From: Rhodoferax sp.
GTDB lineage: Bacteria > Pseudomonadota > Gammaproteobacteria > Burkholderiales > Burkholderiaceae_C
Assembly: GCA_030683195.1 (NCBI GenBank)
Contig: JAUXQA010000153.1
Coordinates: 1 to 5,250 of the forward strand
Reading direction: 5' to 3'
DNA: 5,250 bases
Below are positions 1 to 5,250 of this stretch, in pieces. The notes under the pieces were generated by a model. It saw nothing but the letters and a program-made list of their open reading frames with translations. It was not told the DNA's origin and ran no database searches. How positions within the stretch are numbered: position 1 is the first letter of the stretch; the number at the start of each line of letters is the position of its first letter. A program made the translations under genes and the position numbers.

Positions 1-674
1 GACATCATCTTGTCGCCATCAAGCATCAGCATGGCGTTGGCGTACTCGACCATGCCAAGGGCTGACATGAAGTTCAGTTTCAAGGCCTGTTGAAACAAGG
101 CCAGTCCGATGTCTTTTTTTGCGCCGTAGGTCATCCCGCCAATCAGCGAGCCCACCTTGTCGATCACTTCGGCATGAAATGCTCCCAGCGCAATGTGGGC
201 ATCGGCGTGTTTGGGCTCCAGCTTGATGACGTTCTCAAGCTCTTCCTTGACCTTGGTGCCCAGGCCTTGCGCCAGCGCTTTGGCCACGCTGATGCCTTGG
301 CTGTAGCGCCCCAGTGCGTAGGCTTGCCAGTAGTGCGCGTTGATGTTTTGGGGTTCGTTTTCGGCTTGGTGGCCGGCGCGCCGGGCGACGTCCATGTAGA
401 GGTCGAGCCGGTCTTTTTCTTTCTTCTCGAGGTAGGTCGCGTAAATGCACGCGGCCTTGTTGGCCACCGTCAGGCCGGCGCCGCCAATTTTGAGGCCCAT
501 CTCCATGGCCTTTTGAAACTCGCCACTGTGAAACAAAGCCCAAGCCTCCAGCACGCTGGCATCTTGGGGCAGTGGCTCGGCATCACCGGCATGCAGCCGA
601 TCCCAGTTCTTTGTGACGCTGGCAGCGTCAAACACGTAGTCCCCCGGGTAGGGGAAGGCGGTCCACTTGGCCAT
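1..674 (-). CDS. TPR-repeat protein of unknown function (C-terminus cut off by the window edge)
   Basis: The frame is open from an ATG at 672-674 to the left edge and gives 224 codons without a stop, so the C-terminus is missing. The start is supported by a strong ribosome site (GAGGAG, bases 682-687) 7 bases upstream. The protein begins MAKWTAFPYPGDY and has no signal peptide or membrane segment, so it should be cytoplasmic. It looks helical throughout. Two stretches fit the TPR pattern: residues about 143-170 (an LEP turn, then HADAHIALGAFHAEV) and about 185-220 (ALFQQALKLN, then SALGMVEYANAMLML). Residues 116-140 (WQAYALGRYSQGISVAKAL) resemble a conserved core I recall from uncharacterised Burkholderiales proteins. 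TPR proteins are usually protein-binding scaffolds, and no enzymatic motif is visible. The gene starts 25 bases after the TetR gene stop, so it is probably the third cistron of the patatin-TetR operon. Its specific function is unknown. Confidence 0.85.
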   Translation of the reverse strand, partial: MAKWTAFPYPGDYVFDAASVTKNWDRLHAGDAEPLPQDASVLEAWALFHSGEFQKAMEMGLKIGGAGLTVANKAACIYATYLEKKEKDRLDLYMDVARRAGHQAENEPQNINAHYWQAYALGRYSQGISVAKALAQGLGTKVKEELENVIKLEPKHADAHIALGAFHAEVIDKVGSLIGGMTYGAKKDIGLALFQQALKLNFMSALGMVEYANAMLMLDGDKMM

Positions 675-681
675 TTCTTAT

Positions 682-687
682 CTCCTC
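682..687 (-). promoter_or_regulatory. Ribosome binding site of the TPR gene
   Basis: GAGGAG on the minus strand lies 7 bases before the ATG at 674, within the 25-base gap after the TetR stop codon. It is a strong Shine-Dalgarno match. It fixes the start of the TPR gene and suggests that this cistron initiates on its own within the operon message. Confidence 0.75.
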
Positions 688-699
688 TTTCCGACTTAT

Positions 700-1368
700 C
701 TATTTGTCGGTCTGATTCTGATTGTAGGCGCCCACCAGTTGGAGTAAGTGCATGCGCTGGCCGCGTTCCAGGTAGGGGGCCAGCAGGTTCAGGACGTGTT
801 GCGCACCCCGCATCAAGGCGGCCTGCGCGTTCTCTGGCTCCAGTGCCCGACGGGGGTCGCGCACGTACTCAAAACTCAGCCAGTAGGTCAGCACCACCAC
901 CATGCTGGTGGCCGTAGGGGCCACTTCTCGCGAGTCAATTTGCATGGAGCCCGAGCGGCTCATGCCATCCAGAAGGGTCTTGACCGCCGATGTCTTGTTT
1001 TTGATGACGCTTTGAAAATGCATCTCCAGCCGCCGGTTTTTACTCAGCAAGTCATTGAGGTCACGGTACAAAAATCGGTACTGCCAGATCAGTTCAAACA
1101 GGCTGTGCATGAAGAACCAGGCATCTTCCACATCGCGCACGCCATCGCTGGCGTTGAGCAATTCGTTCAGGGATGCCTCAAACCGGTTGAAGAGCGAATT
1201 GATCAACTCGTCTTTGGCGGGGTAGTGGTAGTAAAGGTTGCCGGGGCTGATACCCAATTCCGCCGAGATCAGGGTGGTGGAGACATTGGGCTCGCCAAAC
1301 CGGTTGAACAGCTCCAGCGTGACTTCGAGAATCCGCTCAGCCGTGCGACGAGGTGCTTTTTTTACCAT
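700..1368 (-). CDS. TetR-family transcriptional regulator, PhaD-like
   Basis: A 222-residue protein of typical TetR length, predicted to be a dimeric DNA-binding regulator. The N-terminal helix-turn-helix domain spans about residues 9-56. It contains LFNRFGEPNVSTTLI (20-34), then ELGISPGNLYYHY (37-49), the recognition helix with its typical LYYHY ending, and an AKDELI segment (51-56). The C-terminal ligand domain is helical, with the aromatic-rich stretch AWFFMHSLFELIWQYRFLY at 83-101. From memory, the LFN-GEPNVST and GISPGNLYYH block and the QYRFL-DL segment resemble pseudomonad PhaD, a TetR-type regulator of polyhydroxyalkanoate genes (PF13972 group). Orthology is not established. The ATG at 1368 sits inside the last codons of the patatin gene, whose TAA is at 1362-1364. 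This 7-base overlap, with no strong ribosome site in front, implies translational coupling. The ligand is unknown; an acyl-CoA is plausible from context. Autoregulation of its own operon is likely but not shown. Confidence 0.93.
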   Translation of the reverse strand: MVKKAPRRTAERILEVTLELFNRFGEPNVSTTLISAELGISPGNLYYHYPAKDELINSLFNRFEASLNELLNASDGVRDVEDAWFFMHSLFELIWQYRFLYRDLNDLLSKNRRLEMHFQSVIKNKTSAVKTLLDGMSRSGSMQIDSREVAPTATSMVVVLTYWLSFEYVRDPRRALEPENAQAALMRGAQHVLNLLAPYLERGQRMHLLQLVGAYNQNQTDK

Positions 1369-2615
1369 GTGGGGCTACTCTGGTGGGCAACCGAACGCAC
1401 GACGTGGCCCAAGTCATCCATGATTTCTTGCAGGGAGGCAATGGAACGGCCCAGTTGGGTGGCCGGCTTGGGCAAGGCGCTCAAGTGGCGTTTCGGGTCG
1501 TCCAGCACCTCATGGTTCAGGCTGATGCCATGGCGCCATAGCTTGGCCGACAGACCGGTCTTTTGGGAGCGCAGCATTTGGCGCGTTTGTTGGTAGGCAT
1601 GTTCCGCGAGGTGGCGCCGCTGCGCGTAGCTGAAGGTGTTGGCCAGGTACATCTCCGGGTCGCGGTGATCAGGCTCGATCAGGATGATGTCGGTGTTCGG
1701 GTACAGGGTTTCATACTGCTTCATACCCAACACCAGCCGGGAATGGATCATGGAACGAAAGGTCTGGCTCAAAACACCCGGCAAGCCCCCATCAACAATG
1801 CGCGGTATGTGTTGCTTCTCGGTCGGTAGTCCCCTGCGCATGACTTTGGCCACCTTGGGCGACGTGGCGTCAAACGGCACCAGCGGATTCAGGCACAGCA
1901 TCAGGTCTACGCCGTCATCCAGGGCCACTGTGGCGTGCATGGTCTTTTTGAGGGCGCCGTCCACATAGTAGTTGTCGTCAATTTCAACTGGAGGAAACAA
2001 GCCTGGCAGCGCGGAGCTGGCCTGCACCGCCTTGGAGATCGGCACATGGTCCCAGCCCGGACGACCAAAGGGCGCCGCTTCACCGCTGTCGAGGTTGGTC
2101 GCCACCAGCGTAAGCTGGGTCTTGAGCTGCCGAAAATCATTGGTGCGGCCGTCTTTTGAAAATAGCCGTGACAATTCAACGTCGATCTGATTGTTAGAGA
2201 AAATACCGGTCGGCAGCGCCGGTCCCAGCCGTTCCAGTGCATGAACAAGCGATTTGCGGCCCCCTGTGAAATGCCAGGCGGAGGACATCAGCAAGCTGGG
2301 CAGCATGATGGCGCGCCGCGCAAATTCGCCATATGCGGGCGACAACAGCCAGGATGGATCGAAGGTCTCGGAGGGTTCGTTGTCGTTTTCAATAAAGGAT
2401 GCGCACAACTCACGCGGCGTCATGCCATTGGCCAGTCCCGCCACAATAAATCCGCCGGCGGATACGCCGATGTAGTGATCCAGCTTCGTGAGATCGATCC
2501 CGTTGAGGGACTCCTGCAGCGCACACAGCGCTCCGATCTCGTAAATCGCCCCCAAGGGGCCGCCGCCGGACAAGGCCAAACCAATTTTGAGAGGCTGTGT
2601 TGTTTTGCGTTTCAT
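1362..2615 (-). CDS. Patatin-like phospholipase (lipid acyl hydrolase)
   Basis: A 417-residue protein of the patatin/RssA-like fold, predicted to hydrolyse acyl esters of lipids with a Ser-Asp dyad. The oxyanion loop is SGGGPLG (16-22), the nucleophile elbow is GVSAGG (50-55) with Ser52, and the catalytic Asp is in DGAL (219-222). The segment ATNLDSGEAAPFG (172-184) and the ASSALPGLFPPV block (199-210), which precede the Asp, are typical of the family. The C-terminal part after about residue 240 is less familiar. No signal peptide is apparent, so the protein is probably cytoplasmic or loosely membrane-bound. An in-frame TTG at 2672 would add 19 residues, but ATG at 2615 places the start just before the first beta strand (LKIGLALSGGG) and is preferred. 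No clear Shine-Dalgarno precedes it. Usual patatin oxyanion loops carry Arg or Lys at the position of Leu21, a deviation worth noting. It is first in a probable operon with the TetR and TPR genes. The physiological substrate is unknown; phospholipid or stored acyl ester are candidates. Confidence 0.92.
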   Translation of the reverse strand: MKRKTTQPLKIGLALSGGGPLGAIYEIGALCALQESLNGIDLTKLDHYIGVSAGGFIVAGLANGMTPRELCASFIENDNEPSETFDPSWLLSPAYGEFARRAIMLPSLLMSSAWHFTGGRKSLVHALERLGPALPTGIFSNNQIDVELSRLFSKDGRTNDFRQLKTQLTLVATNLDSGEAAPFGRPGWDHVPISKAVQASSALPGLFPPVEIDDNYYVDGALKKTMHATVALDDGVDLMLCLNPLVPFDATSPKVAKVMRRGLPTEKQHIPRIVDGGLPGVLSQTFRSMIHSRLVLGMKQYETLYPNTDIILIEPDHRDPEMYLANTFSYAQRRHLAEHAYQQTRQMLRSQKTGLSAKLWRHGISLNHEVLDDPKRHLSALPKPATQLGRSIASLQEIMDDLGHVVRSVAHQSSPTW

Positions 2616-2623
2616 GATGGCAA

Positions 2624-2650
2624 AGTGTAGGGCTGTTGGCAAAAAAGCAA
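2624..2650 (-). promoter_or_regulatory. Tentative promoter of the patatin-TetR-TPR operon
   Basis: Read on the minus strand, TTGCTT (2645-2650) and TACACT (2624-2629) resemble -35 and -10 boxes, but the spacer is only 15 bases. The -10 box lies 8 bases before the ATG at 2615, so the message would be nearly leaderless. That would fit the lack of a Shine-Dalgarno there. A promoter is expected in this gap because a terminator lies just upstream, but these particular boxes are a weak match. Confidence 0.25.
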
Positions 2651-2654
2651 TGTT

Positions 2655-2686
2655 GCGTTGCAGCAAGCTCAAGCGCTGCCAAACGC
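2655..2686. repeat. Imperfect inverted repeat between terminator and patatin start
   Basis: The arms GCGTT+GCAGC (2655-2664) and GCTGC+AACGC (2675-2686, with a two-base CA bulge) can pair as a 10-base-pair interrupted stem around a 10-base loop. On the minus strand it is followed after a few bases by a T6 run (2641-2646). It may be a second, weaker terminator hairpin after the phasin gene, or an operator-like element before the patatin operon. Chance is not excluded. Confidence 0.4.
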
Positions 2687-2711
2687 AAAAGAGGGCGCAA
2701 AAGCGCCCTCT
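2680..2711 (-). terminator. Rho-independent terminator of the phasin gene
   Basis: On the minus strand, AGAGGGCGC (2703-2711), loop TTTT (2699-2702) and GCGCCCTCT (2690-2698) form a perfect 9-base-pair GC-rich stem, followed by TTTGCGTTTG. The U run is short and interrupted but directly abuts the stem. It lies about 50 bases after the phasin stop codon and should separate phasin transcription from the downstream patatin operon. Confidence 0.8.
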
Positions 2712-2762
2712 CTCAAGGTGAGTCCAGCGGCTTGGCCCTGGCTGGCTGCTGGTGTGCTTCAG

Positions 2763-3347
2763 TTAGACCGCTTCTGCTGCCGTTTCGACCACCGCAGCCT
2801 TGCGAGCGGGTGCGCGCTTTCTGGCGGGCTTGGCCACAGCGGCGCTGGCTTCTGGTGCTGCCGCCGGTGCCTTTGCCGCTCTTTTGGGTGCGGCTTTGGC
2901 TGGTGTCTTGGTGGCGGCTTTAGGCGCAGCGCCTTTGGCAGAGAGCTTTTGAACGCTCTTGTTCAACTCCTCAATGCGCTCAATCAGGGCTGCCACATCT
3001 TTGGCAGACGGCACGCCCAGCTTGTTGAGGGCTTTGGCCACGCGCTCTTCAAAAATGCTTTCCAGTTTGTCCCATTGGCCCGATGCCTTGTGAGAGATGC
3101 CGTTGGCCATGGTGGACATTTTGCTGGTGGCTTCCGAGATTTTTTCTTCAGCGGCTGATTGGGTCTTGCGCTGCAGGCTCACGCCTTCTTTGACCAAAGC
3201 TTCAAAGGCCTTGCTGCCTTCGGCCTGCGCCTTGTTGAAAGCGCCCAAGCCAGCTTGCCAGATTTGTTGTGCAGAATCCTTGACGGAGCCTTTCAGGGGC
3301 GCGCCGGCTTTTTTGGATGCGGCAGTAGTTTTAAGTTTCTTGACCAT
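2763..3347 (-). CDS. PhaF-like phasin (polyhydroxyalkanoate granule-associated protein) with histone H1-like tail
   Basis: A 194-residue protein with the two-part build of PhaF-type phasins. The N-terminal phasin domain (about 22-110) contains QQIWQAGLGAFNKAQAEG (27-44), a hallmark of the family. An amphipathic helix follows, then the segment LGVPSAKDVAALIERIEELN (110-129), which continues through KSVQKL as a short leucine-zipper-like coiled coil for oligomerisation. The tail from about 138 to 185 is almost only Ala, Lys, Pro and Arg (AAPKRAAKAPAAAPE at 152-166; KPARKRAPARKAA at 173-185), like histone H1. In pseudomonad PhaF such a tail binds DNA and helps share granules between daughter cells. 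The protein coats storage granules in the cytoplasm. The ATG at 3347 is chosen over an in-frame ATG at 3416 because GGAG (3354-3357) sits 6 bases upstream and the family begins near MVKK. It is followed by a strong terminator and diverges from the acyl-CoA reductase gene. A sigma-54-like promoter precedes it. That the tail binds DNA here is inferred from composition. Confidence 0.93.
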   Translation of the reverse strand: MVKKLKTTAASKKAGAPLKGSVKDSAQQIWQAGLGAFNKAQAEGSKAFEALVKEGVSLQRKTQSAAEEKISEATSKMSTMANGISHKASGQWDKLESIFEERVAKALNKLGVPSAKDVAALIERIEELNKSVQKLSAKGAAPKAATKTPAKAAPKRAAKAPAAAPEASAAVAKPARKRAPARKAAVVETAAEAV

Positions 3348-3353
3348 GGTGAT

Positions 3354-3357
3354 CTCC
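3354..3357 (-). promoter_or_regulatory. Ribosome binding site that decides the phasin start
   Basis: GGAG on the minus strand, 6 bases before the ATG at 3347. The longer reading from 3416 has no comparable site and would add 23 residues (Cys- and Tyr-rich) unlike any phasin N-terminus. Confidence 0.75.
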
Positions 3358-3378
3358 AGATAGGTTGGGTAATAGATT

Positions 3379-3396
3379 GGGCAATGAGGGCACCAG
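3379..3396 (-). promoter_or_regulatory. Candidate sigma-54 (-24/-12) promoter of the phasin gene
   Basis: The minus strand reads CTGGTGCCCTCATTGCC. The -24 element TGGTGC (3390-3395) and the -12 element TTGC (3381-3384) have exactly 10 bases between the invariant GG and GC, as the sigma-54 (RpoN) consensus YTGGYRYR-N4-TTGCW requires. The mismatches are C for R after the -24 core and C for W after TTGC. Predicted transcription would start near 3369, giving a leader of about 22 bases that carries the GGAG ribosome site. Motif and spacing are seen in the sequence; activity is inferred. Short GC-rich matches can occur by chance. Confidence 0.45.
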
Positions 3397-3435
3397 ACAC
3401 CTGCAGTGGTTATCAATCAGATGAGTGCATGAGGT

Positions 3436-3444
3436 GTACTGTAC
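3436..3444. repeat. Short palindrome, possible operator or activator site
   Basis: GTAC-T-GTAC is a perfect 4+1+4 palindrome flanked further out by GCAT (3427-3430) and ATGC (3449-3452), which also pair with a one-base offset. It lies between the divergent genes. Small palindromes of this size arise by chance, so a regulatory role is only a suggestion. Confidence 0.3.
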
Positions 3445-3567
3445 GGCGATGCCGGCTTGCCGTGTAGGTAAAGCTTCCTAATTTTCTAGGGGCGCGACTC
3501 CATGGCCAGCACGGGTTTATGCTGAATGGCAGAGCGGGAAATATCGGCAAGAATGAAGAACTTAACT

Positions 3568-3572
3568 GGAGG
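3568..3572 (+). promoter_or_regulatory. Ribosome binding site of the fatty acyl-CoA reductase gene
   Basis: GGAGG, 5 bases before the ATG at 3578. It is a full Shine-Dalgarno core at good spacing. It fixes the start, which also places the Rossmann motif at residue 6, as expected for this family. Confidence 0.85.
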
Positions 3573-3577
3573 TCTTC

Positions 3578-5250
3578 ATGCAGTATTTCGTCACCGGTGC
3601 CACCGGCTTCATTGGCAAGCGTCTCGTTAAAAAACTGCTTGAGCGCAAAGGCTCGGTAGTGCACTTTTTGATCCGTAAGGAGAGCGAGGGCAAGGTGGCT
3701 GATTTGCGGCAGTATTGGGGGGCGAGCGCGGCCCGCGTGGTGCCTGTGTTCGGTGACCTCACTGCCAAAAAGCTGGGCGTACCGGCAGACAGCATCAAGG
3801 CGCTCAAGGGCAAGATCGACCACTTTTATCACTTGGCGGCGGTATATGACCTTGGAGCCGATGAAGCGAGCCAGATTGCCGTGAATATTGAGGGTACGCG
3901 CAACACCATTGAACTGGCCAAAGCCATTGACGCGGCCCATTTCCACCATGTGAGTTCGATTGCAGCGGCGGGACTTTACGAGGGCGTGTTCCGGGAGGAC
4001 ATGTTCGAGGAGGCCGAAAACTACGAGCACCCGTATTTCATGACCAAGCACGAGAGCGAAAAAATCGTGCGCAAGGAATGCAAGGTGCCTTGGTCGGTGT
4101 ACCGCCCCGCGATGGTCGTGGGTGACAGTACCACGGGGGAGATGGACAAGATCGATGGCCCCTACTATTTTTTCAAGCTGATCCAGCGCATGCGCCAGTT
4201 GCTGCCGCCGTGGTTGCCCTCCATTGGGCTGGAGGGCGGGCGCATCAACATCGTACCGGTCGACTTTGTGGTGGATGCGCTCGCCACGATCAGCCACCAG
4301 GCTGACATCGGCAAAAAGTGCTACCACTTGGTAGACCCGGTGGGCTACCGCGTGGGCGACGTGCTCGATATTTTCAGCAAGGCCGCGCATGCGCCCAAGA
4401 TGAATTTGTTTGTCAATGCCGCGCTGCTGGGCTTCATTCCGCGCAGCGTGACCAAAGGCTTGATGGCGCTGGCGCCGGTGCGCCGTGTGCGCAACGCCAT
4501 CATGAAAGACCTGGGCTTGCCGGAAGACATGCTGACGTTTGTGAATTACCCCACCCGTTTTGACTGCCGCGACACGCTCGCCGCACTCAAGGGCTCGGGC
4601 GTGGCCTGCCCCAACCTCAAAGATTACGCCTGGCGCCTGTGGGACTATTGGGAGCGCCACCTGGACCCCGATCTGCACATTGACCGCTCGCTGCGTGGCA
4701 CCGTGGGAGGCAAAGTGGTGCTGGTGACTGGCGGCTCGTCCGGCATCGGCCTGGCTGCGGCCCACAAGTTTGCCGAGGCGGGTGCCATCACCATCATCTG
4801 CGGACGCGACGTGGACAAGCTCGACGAAGCCTGCAAGGAGGCCAAGGCCAAAGGTTACAGCTTCATTGCCTACCCGGCTGATATCGCCGACATGACCGAC
4901 TGCGACCGCTTTGTGAAGCAGCTCATTGCCGACCATGGCGGTGTGGACTTTTTGATTAACAACGCGGGTCGCTCGATCCGCCGGGCGATTGAGTCCAGTT
5001 ACGACCGTTTCCATGATTACGAGCGCACCATGCAGCTCAACTACTTTGGTTGCCTGCGCGTGACTATGGGCTTTTTGCCCGGCATGGTGACCAAAAAGAA
5101 GGGGCATGTGGTCAATATCAGCTCCATCGGTGTGCTCACCAATGCACCGCGTTTCAGCGCCTATGTGGCCTCCAAAGCCGCGCTGGACGCCTGGACGCGC
5201 TGTGCCTCCAGCGAGTTTGCTGACCAGGGGATTTCGTTCACCACCATCAA
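3578..5250 (+). CDS. Double-SDR fatty acyl-CoA reductase, Maqu_2220 type (C-terminus cut off by the window edge)
   Basis: The open frame runs from ATG at 3578 to the right edge, giving 557 residues of an expected total near 660. Two short-chain dehydrogenase/reductase domains are fused. The first, about 1-345, is an extended SDR: nucleotide motif TGATGFIG (6-13), Ser in HHVSSIAAAG (123-132), and catalytic Tyr153/Lys157 in YFMTK. A linker with WDYWERHLDPDL (355-366) follows. The second, from about 375, is a classical SDR: TGGSSGIG (384-391), NNAG (461-464), Ser515/516 in NISSIG, and Tyr529/Lys533 in YVASK. The build and many blocks (FREDMFEEAE, GEMDKIDGPYYFFK, GRSIRR, NISSIGVLTNAPRFSAYVAS) match my memory of the Marinobacter fatty acyl-CoA reductase Maqu_2220. 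That enzyme makes fatty alcohol from acyl-CoA with NADPH; its Acr1-like C-terminal half is thought to form the aldehyde and its N-terminal half to reduce it. Mycobacterial AcrA1 proteins are built similarly. It is probably cytosolic and possibly supplies wax-ester or ether-lipid alcohol. Both active sites look intact. The exact substrate is inferred. Confidence 0.9.
   Translation, partial: MQYFVTGATGFIGKRLVKKLLERKGSVVHFLIRKESEGKVADLRQYWGASAARVVPVFGDLTAKKLGVPADSIKALKGKIDHFYHLAAVYDLGADEASQIAVNIEGTRNTIELAKAIDAAHFHHVSSIAAAGLYEGVFREDMFEEAENYEHPYFMTKHESEKIVRKECKVPWSVYRPAMVVGDSTTGEMDKIDGPYYFFKLIQRMRQLLPPWLPSIGLEGGRINIVPVDFVVDALATISHQADIGKKCYHLVDPVGYRVGDVLDIFSKAAHAPKMNLFVNAALLGFIPRSVTKGLMALAPVRRVRNAIMKDLGLPEDMLTFVNYPTRFDCRDTLAALKGSGVACPNLKDYAWRLWDYWERHLDPDLHIDRSLRGTVGGKVVLVTGGSSGIGLAAAHKFAEAGAITIICGRDVDKLDEACKEAKAKGYSFIAYPADIADMTDCDRFVKQLIADHGGVDFLINNAGRSIRRAIESSYDRFHDYERTMQLNYFGCLRVTMGFLPGMVTKKKGHVVNISSIGVLTNAPRFSAYVASKAALDAWTRCASSEFADQGISFTTI

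Larger units (their letters stand above)
3348..3577. other. Divergent intergenic region between phasin and acyl-CoA reductase genes
   Basis: These 230 bases hold no convincing gene. The phasin side contains the GGAG site, the sigma-54-like promoter, an IHF-like sequence (TATCAATCAGATG, 3411-3423, one mismatch to WATCAANNNNTTR) and a palindrome GTAC-T-GTAC (3436-3444). The palindrome lies about 70 bases upstream of the predicted phasin start of transcription, a normal distance for an activator site. On the reductase side the only clear element is the GGAGG ribosome site. TATGCT at 3518-3523 could serve as a -10 box, but no good -35 box is found at the right spacing. The region probably controls both genes. 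Confidence 0.6.

Noticed and set aside
90..917. Plus-strand open frame of 275 codons
   Set aside because: It runs antisense to the TPR gene and the end of the TetR gene, both of which have recognisable protein features and good starts. It has no motif of its own and crosses two genes.
748..1596. Plus-strand open frame of 282 codons
   Set aside because: Antisense to the TetR gene and the patatin 3' end; no recognisable domain; explained by codon bias of the real genes.
2616..2672. N-terminal extension of the patatin from a TTG codon
   Set aside because: The ATG at 2615 begins directly before the first conserved strand. The extra 19 residues match no family feature, and the TTG has no good ribosome site.
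2658..3158. Plus-strand open frame of 166 codons with Cys/Trp/Phe-rich sequence
   Set aside because: Antisense to the low-complexity Ala/Lys tail and coiled coil of the phasin, which produces such a composition. It also starts within the terminator region.
3348..3416. N-terminal extension of the phasin from an ATG at 3416
   Set aside because: The extension would cover the ribosome site and the sigma-54-like promoter, and it encodes Cys- and Tyr-rich residues foreign to phasins. The GGAG before 3347 supports the shorter form.
3457..3484. Possible sigma-70 promoter (TTGCCG and TAATTT) for the reductase gene
   Set aside because: The -10 box matches the consensus at only three of six positions and the element is about 95 bases from the start codon. 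Not strong enough to annotate.
3413..5107. Long minus-strand open frame (564 codons) opposite the acyl-CoA reductase gene
   Set aside because: The reductase on the plus strand has unmistakable SDR motifs across the same bases. The antisense translation is rich in His, Val and Ala without family motifs, as expected from an antisense frame of a GC-rich gene.

Overview
This window looks like chromosomal DNA of a GC-rich betaproteobacterium, most likely Burkholderiales and probably near the Comamonadaceae. This is inferred from the GC-rich third positions and the style of the proteins: a PhaF-like phasin with an alanine/lysine/proline tail, and a TPR protein of a type I associate with that order. 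No rRNA or other taxonomic marker is present, so the assignment is an inference. No tRNA, CRISPR array, insertion sequence, integrase or phage gene was found.

Layout. The left half (1-2615) holds a tight minus-strand gene series, read from right to left: a patatin-like phospholipase (1362-2615), a TetR-family regulator (700-1368) that overlaps the patatin stop by 7 bases, and, after 25 bases, a TPR-repeat protein (674 to the left edge, incomplete). This is very probably one operon. To the right, a strong rho-independent terminator (2680-2711) closes a minus-strand phasin gene (2763-3347). A 230-base divergent intergenic region (3348-3577) separates the phasin from a plus-strand gene that runs off the right edge. 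That gene encodes a double short-chain-dehydrogenase protein of the Marinobacter Maqu_2220 fatty acyl-CoA reductase type.

How the genes may work together. The phasin coats carbon-storage granules. The double-SDR enzyme is predicted to turn fatty acyl-CoA into fatty alcohol through the aldehyde. The patatin is a predicted lipid acyl hydrolase. The TetR protein resembles the PhaD class that governs polyhydroxyalkanoate genes in pseudomonads. Together they suggest an acyl-CoA, storage-lipid or granule locus. The enzyme families can be seen in the sequence; the shared pathway is inference.

The most interesting unexplained signal is in the divergent intergenic region. A near-consensus sigma-54 (-24/-12) promoter lies at the right distance from the phasin start. 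Upstream of it are an IHF-like site and a small palindrome that could be an activator site. I see no sign of a wholly new system; the points worth checking are the fusion reductase, the sigma-54 candidate and the gene grouping.
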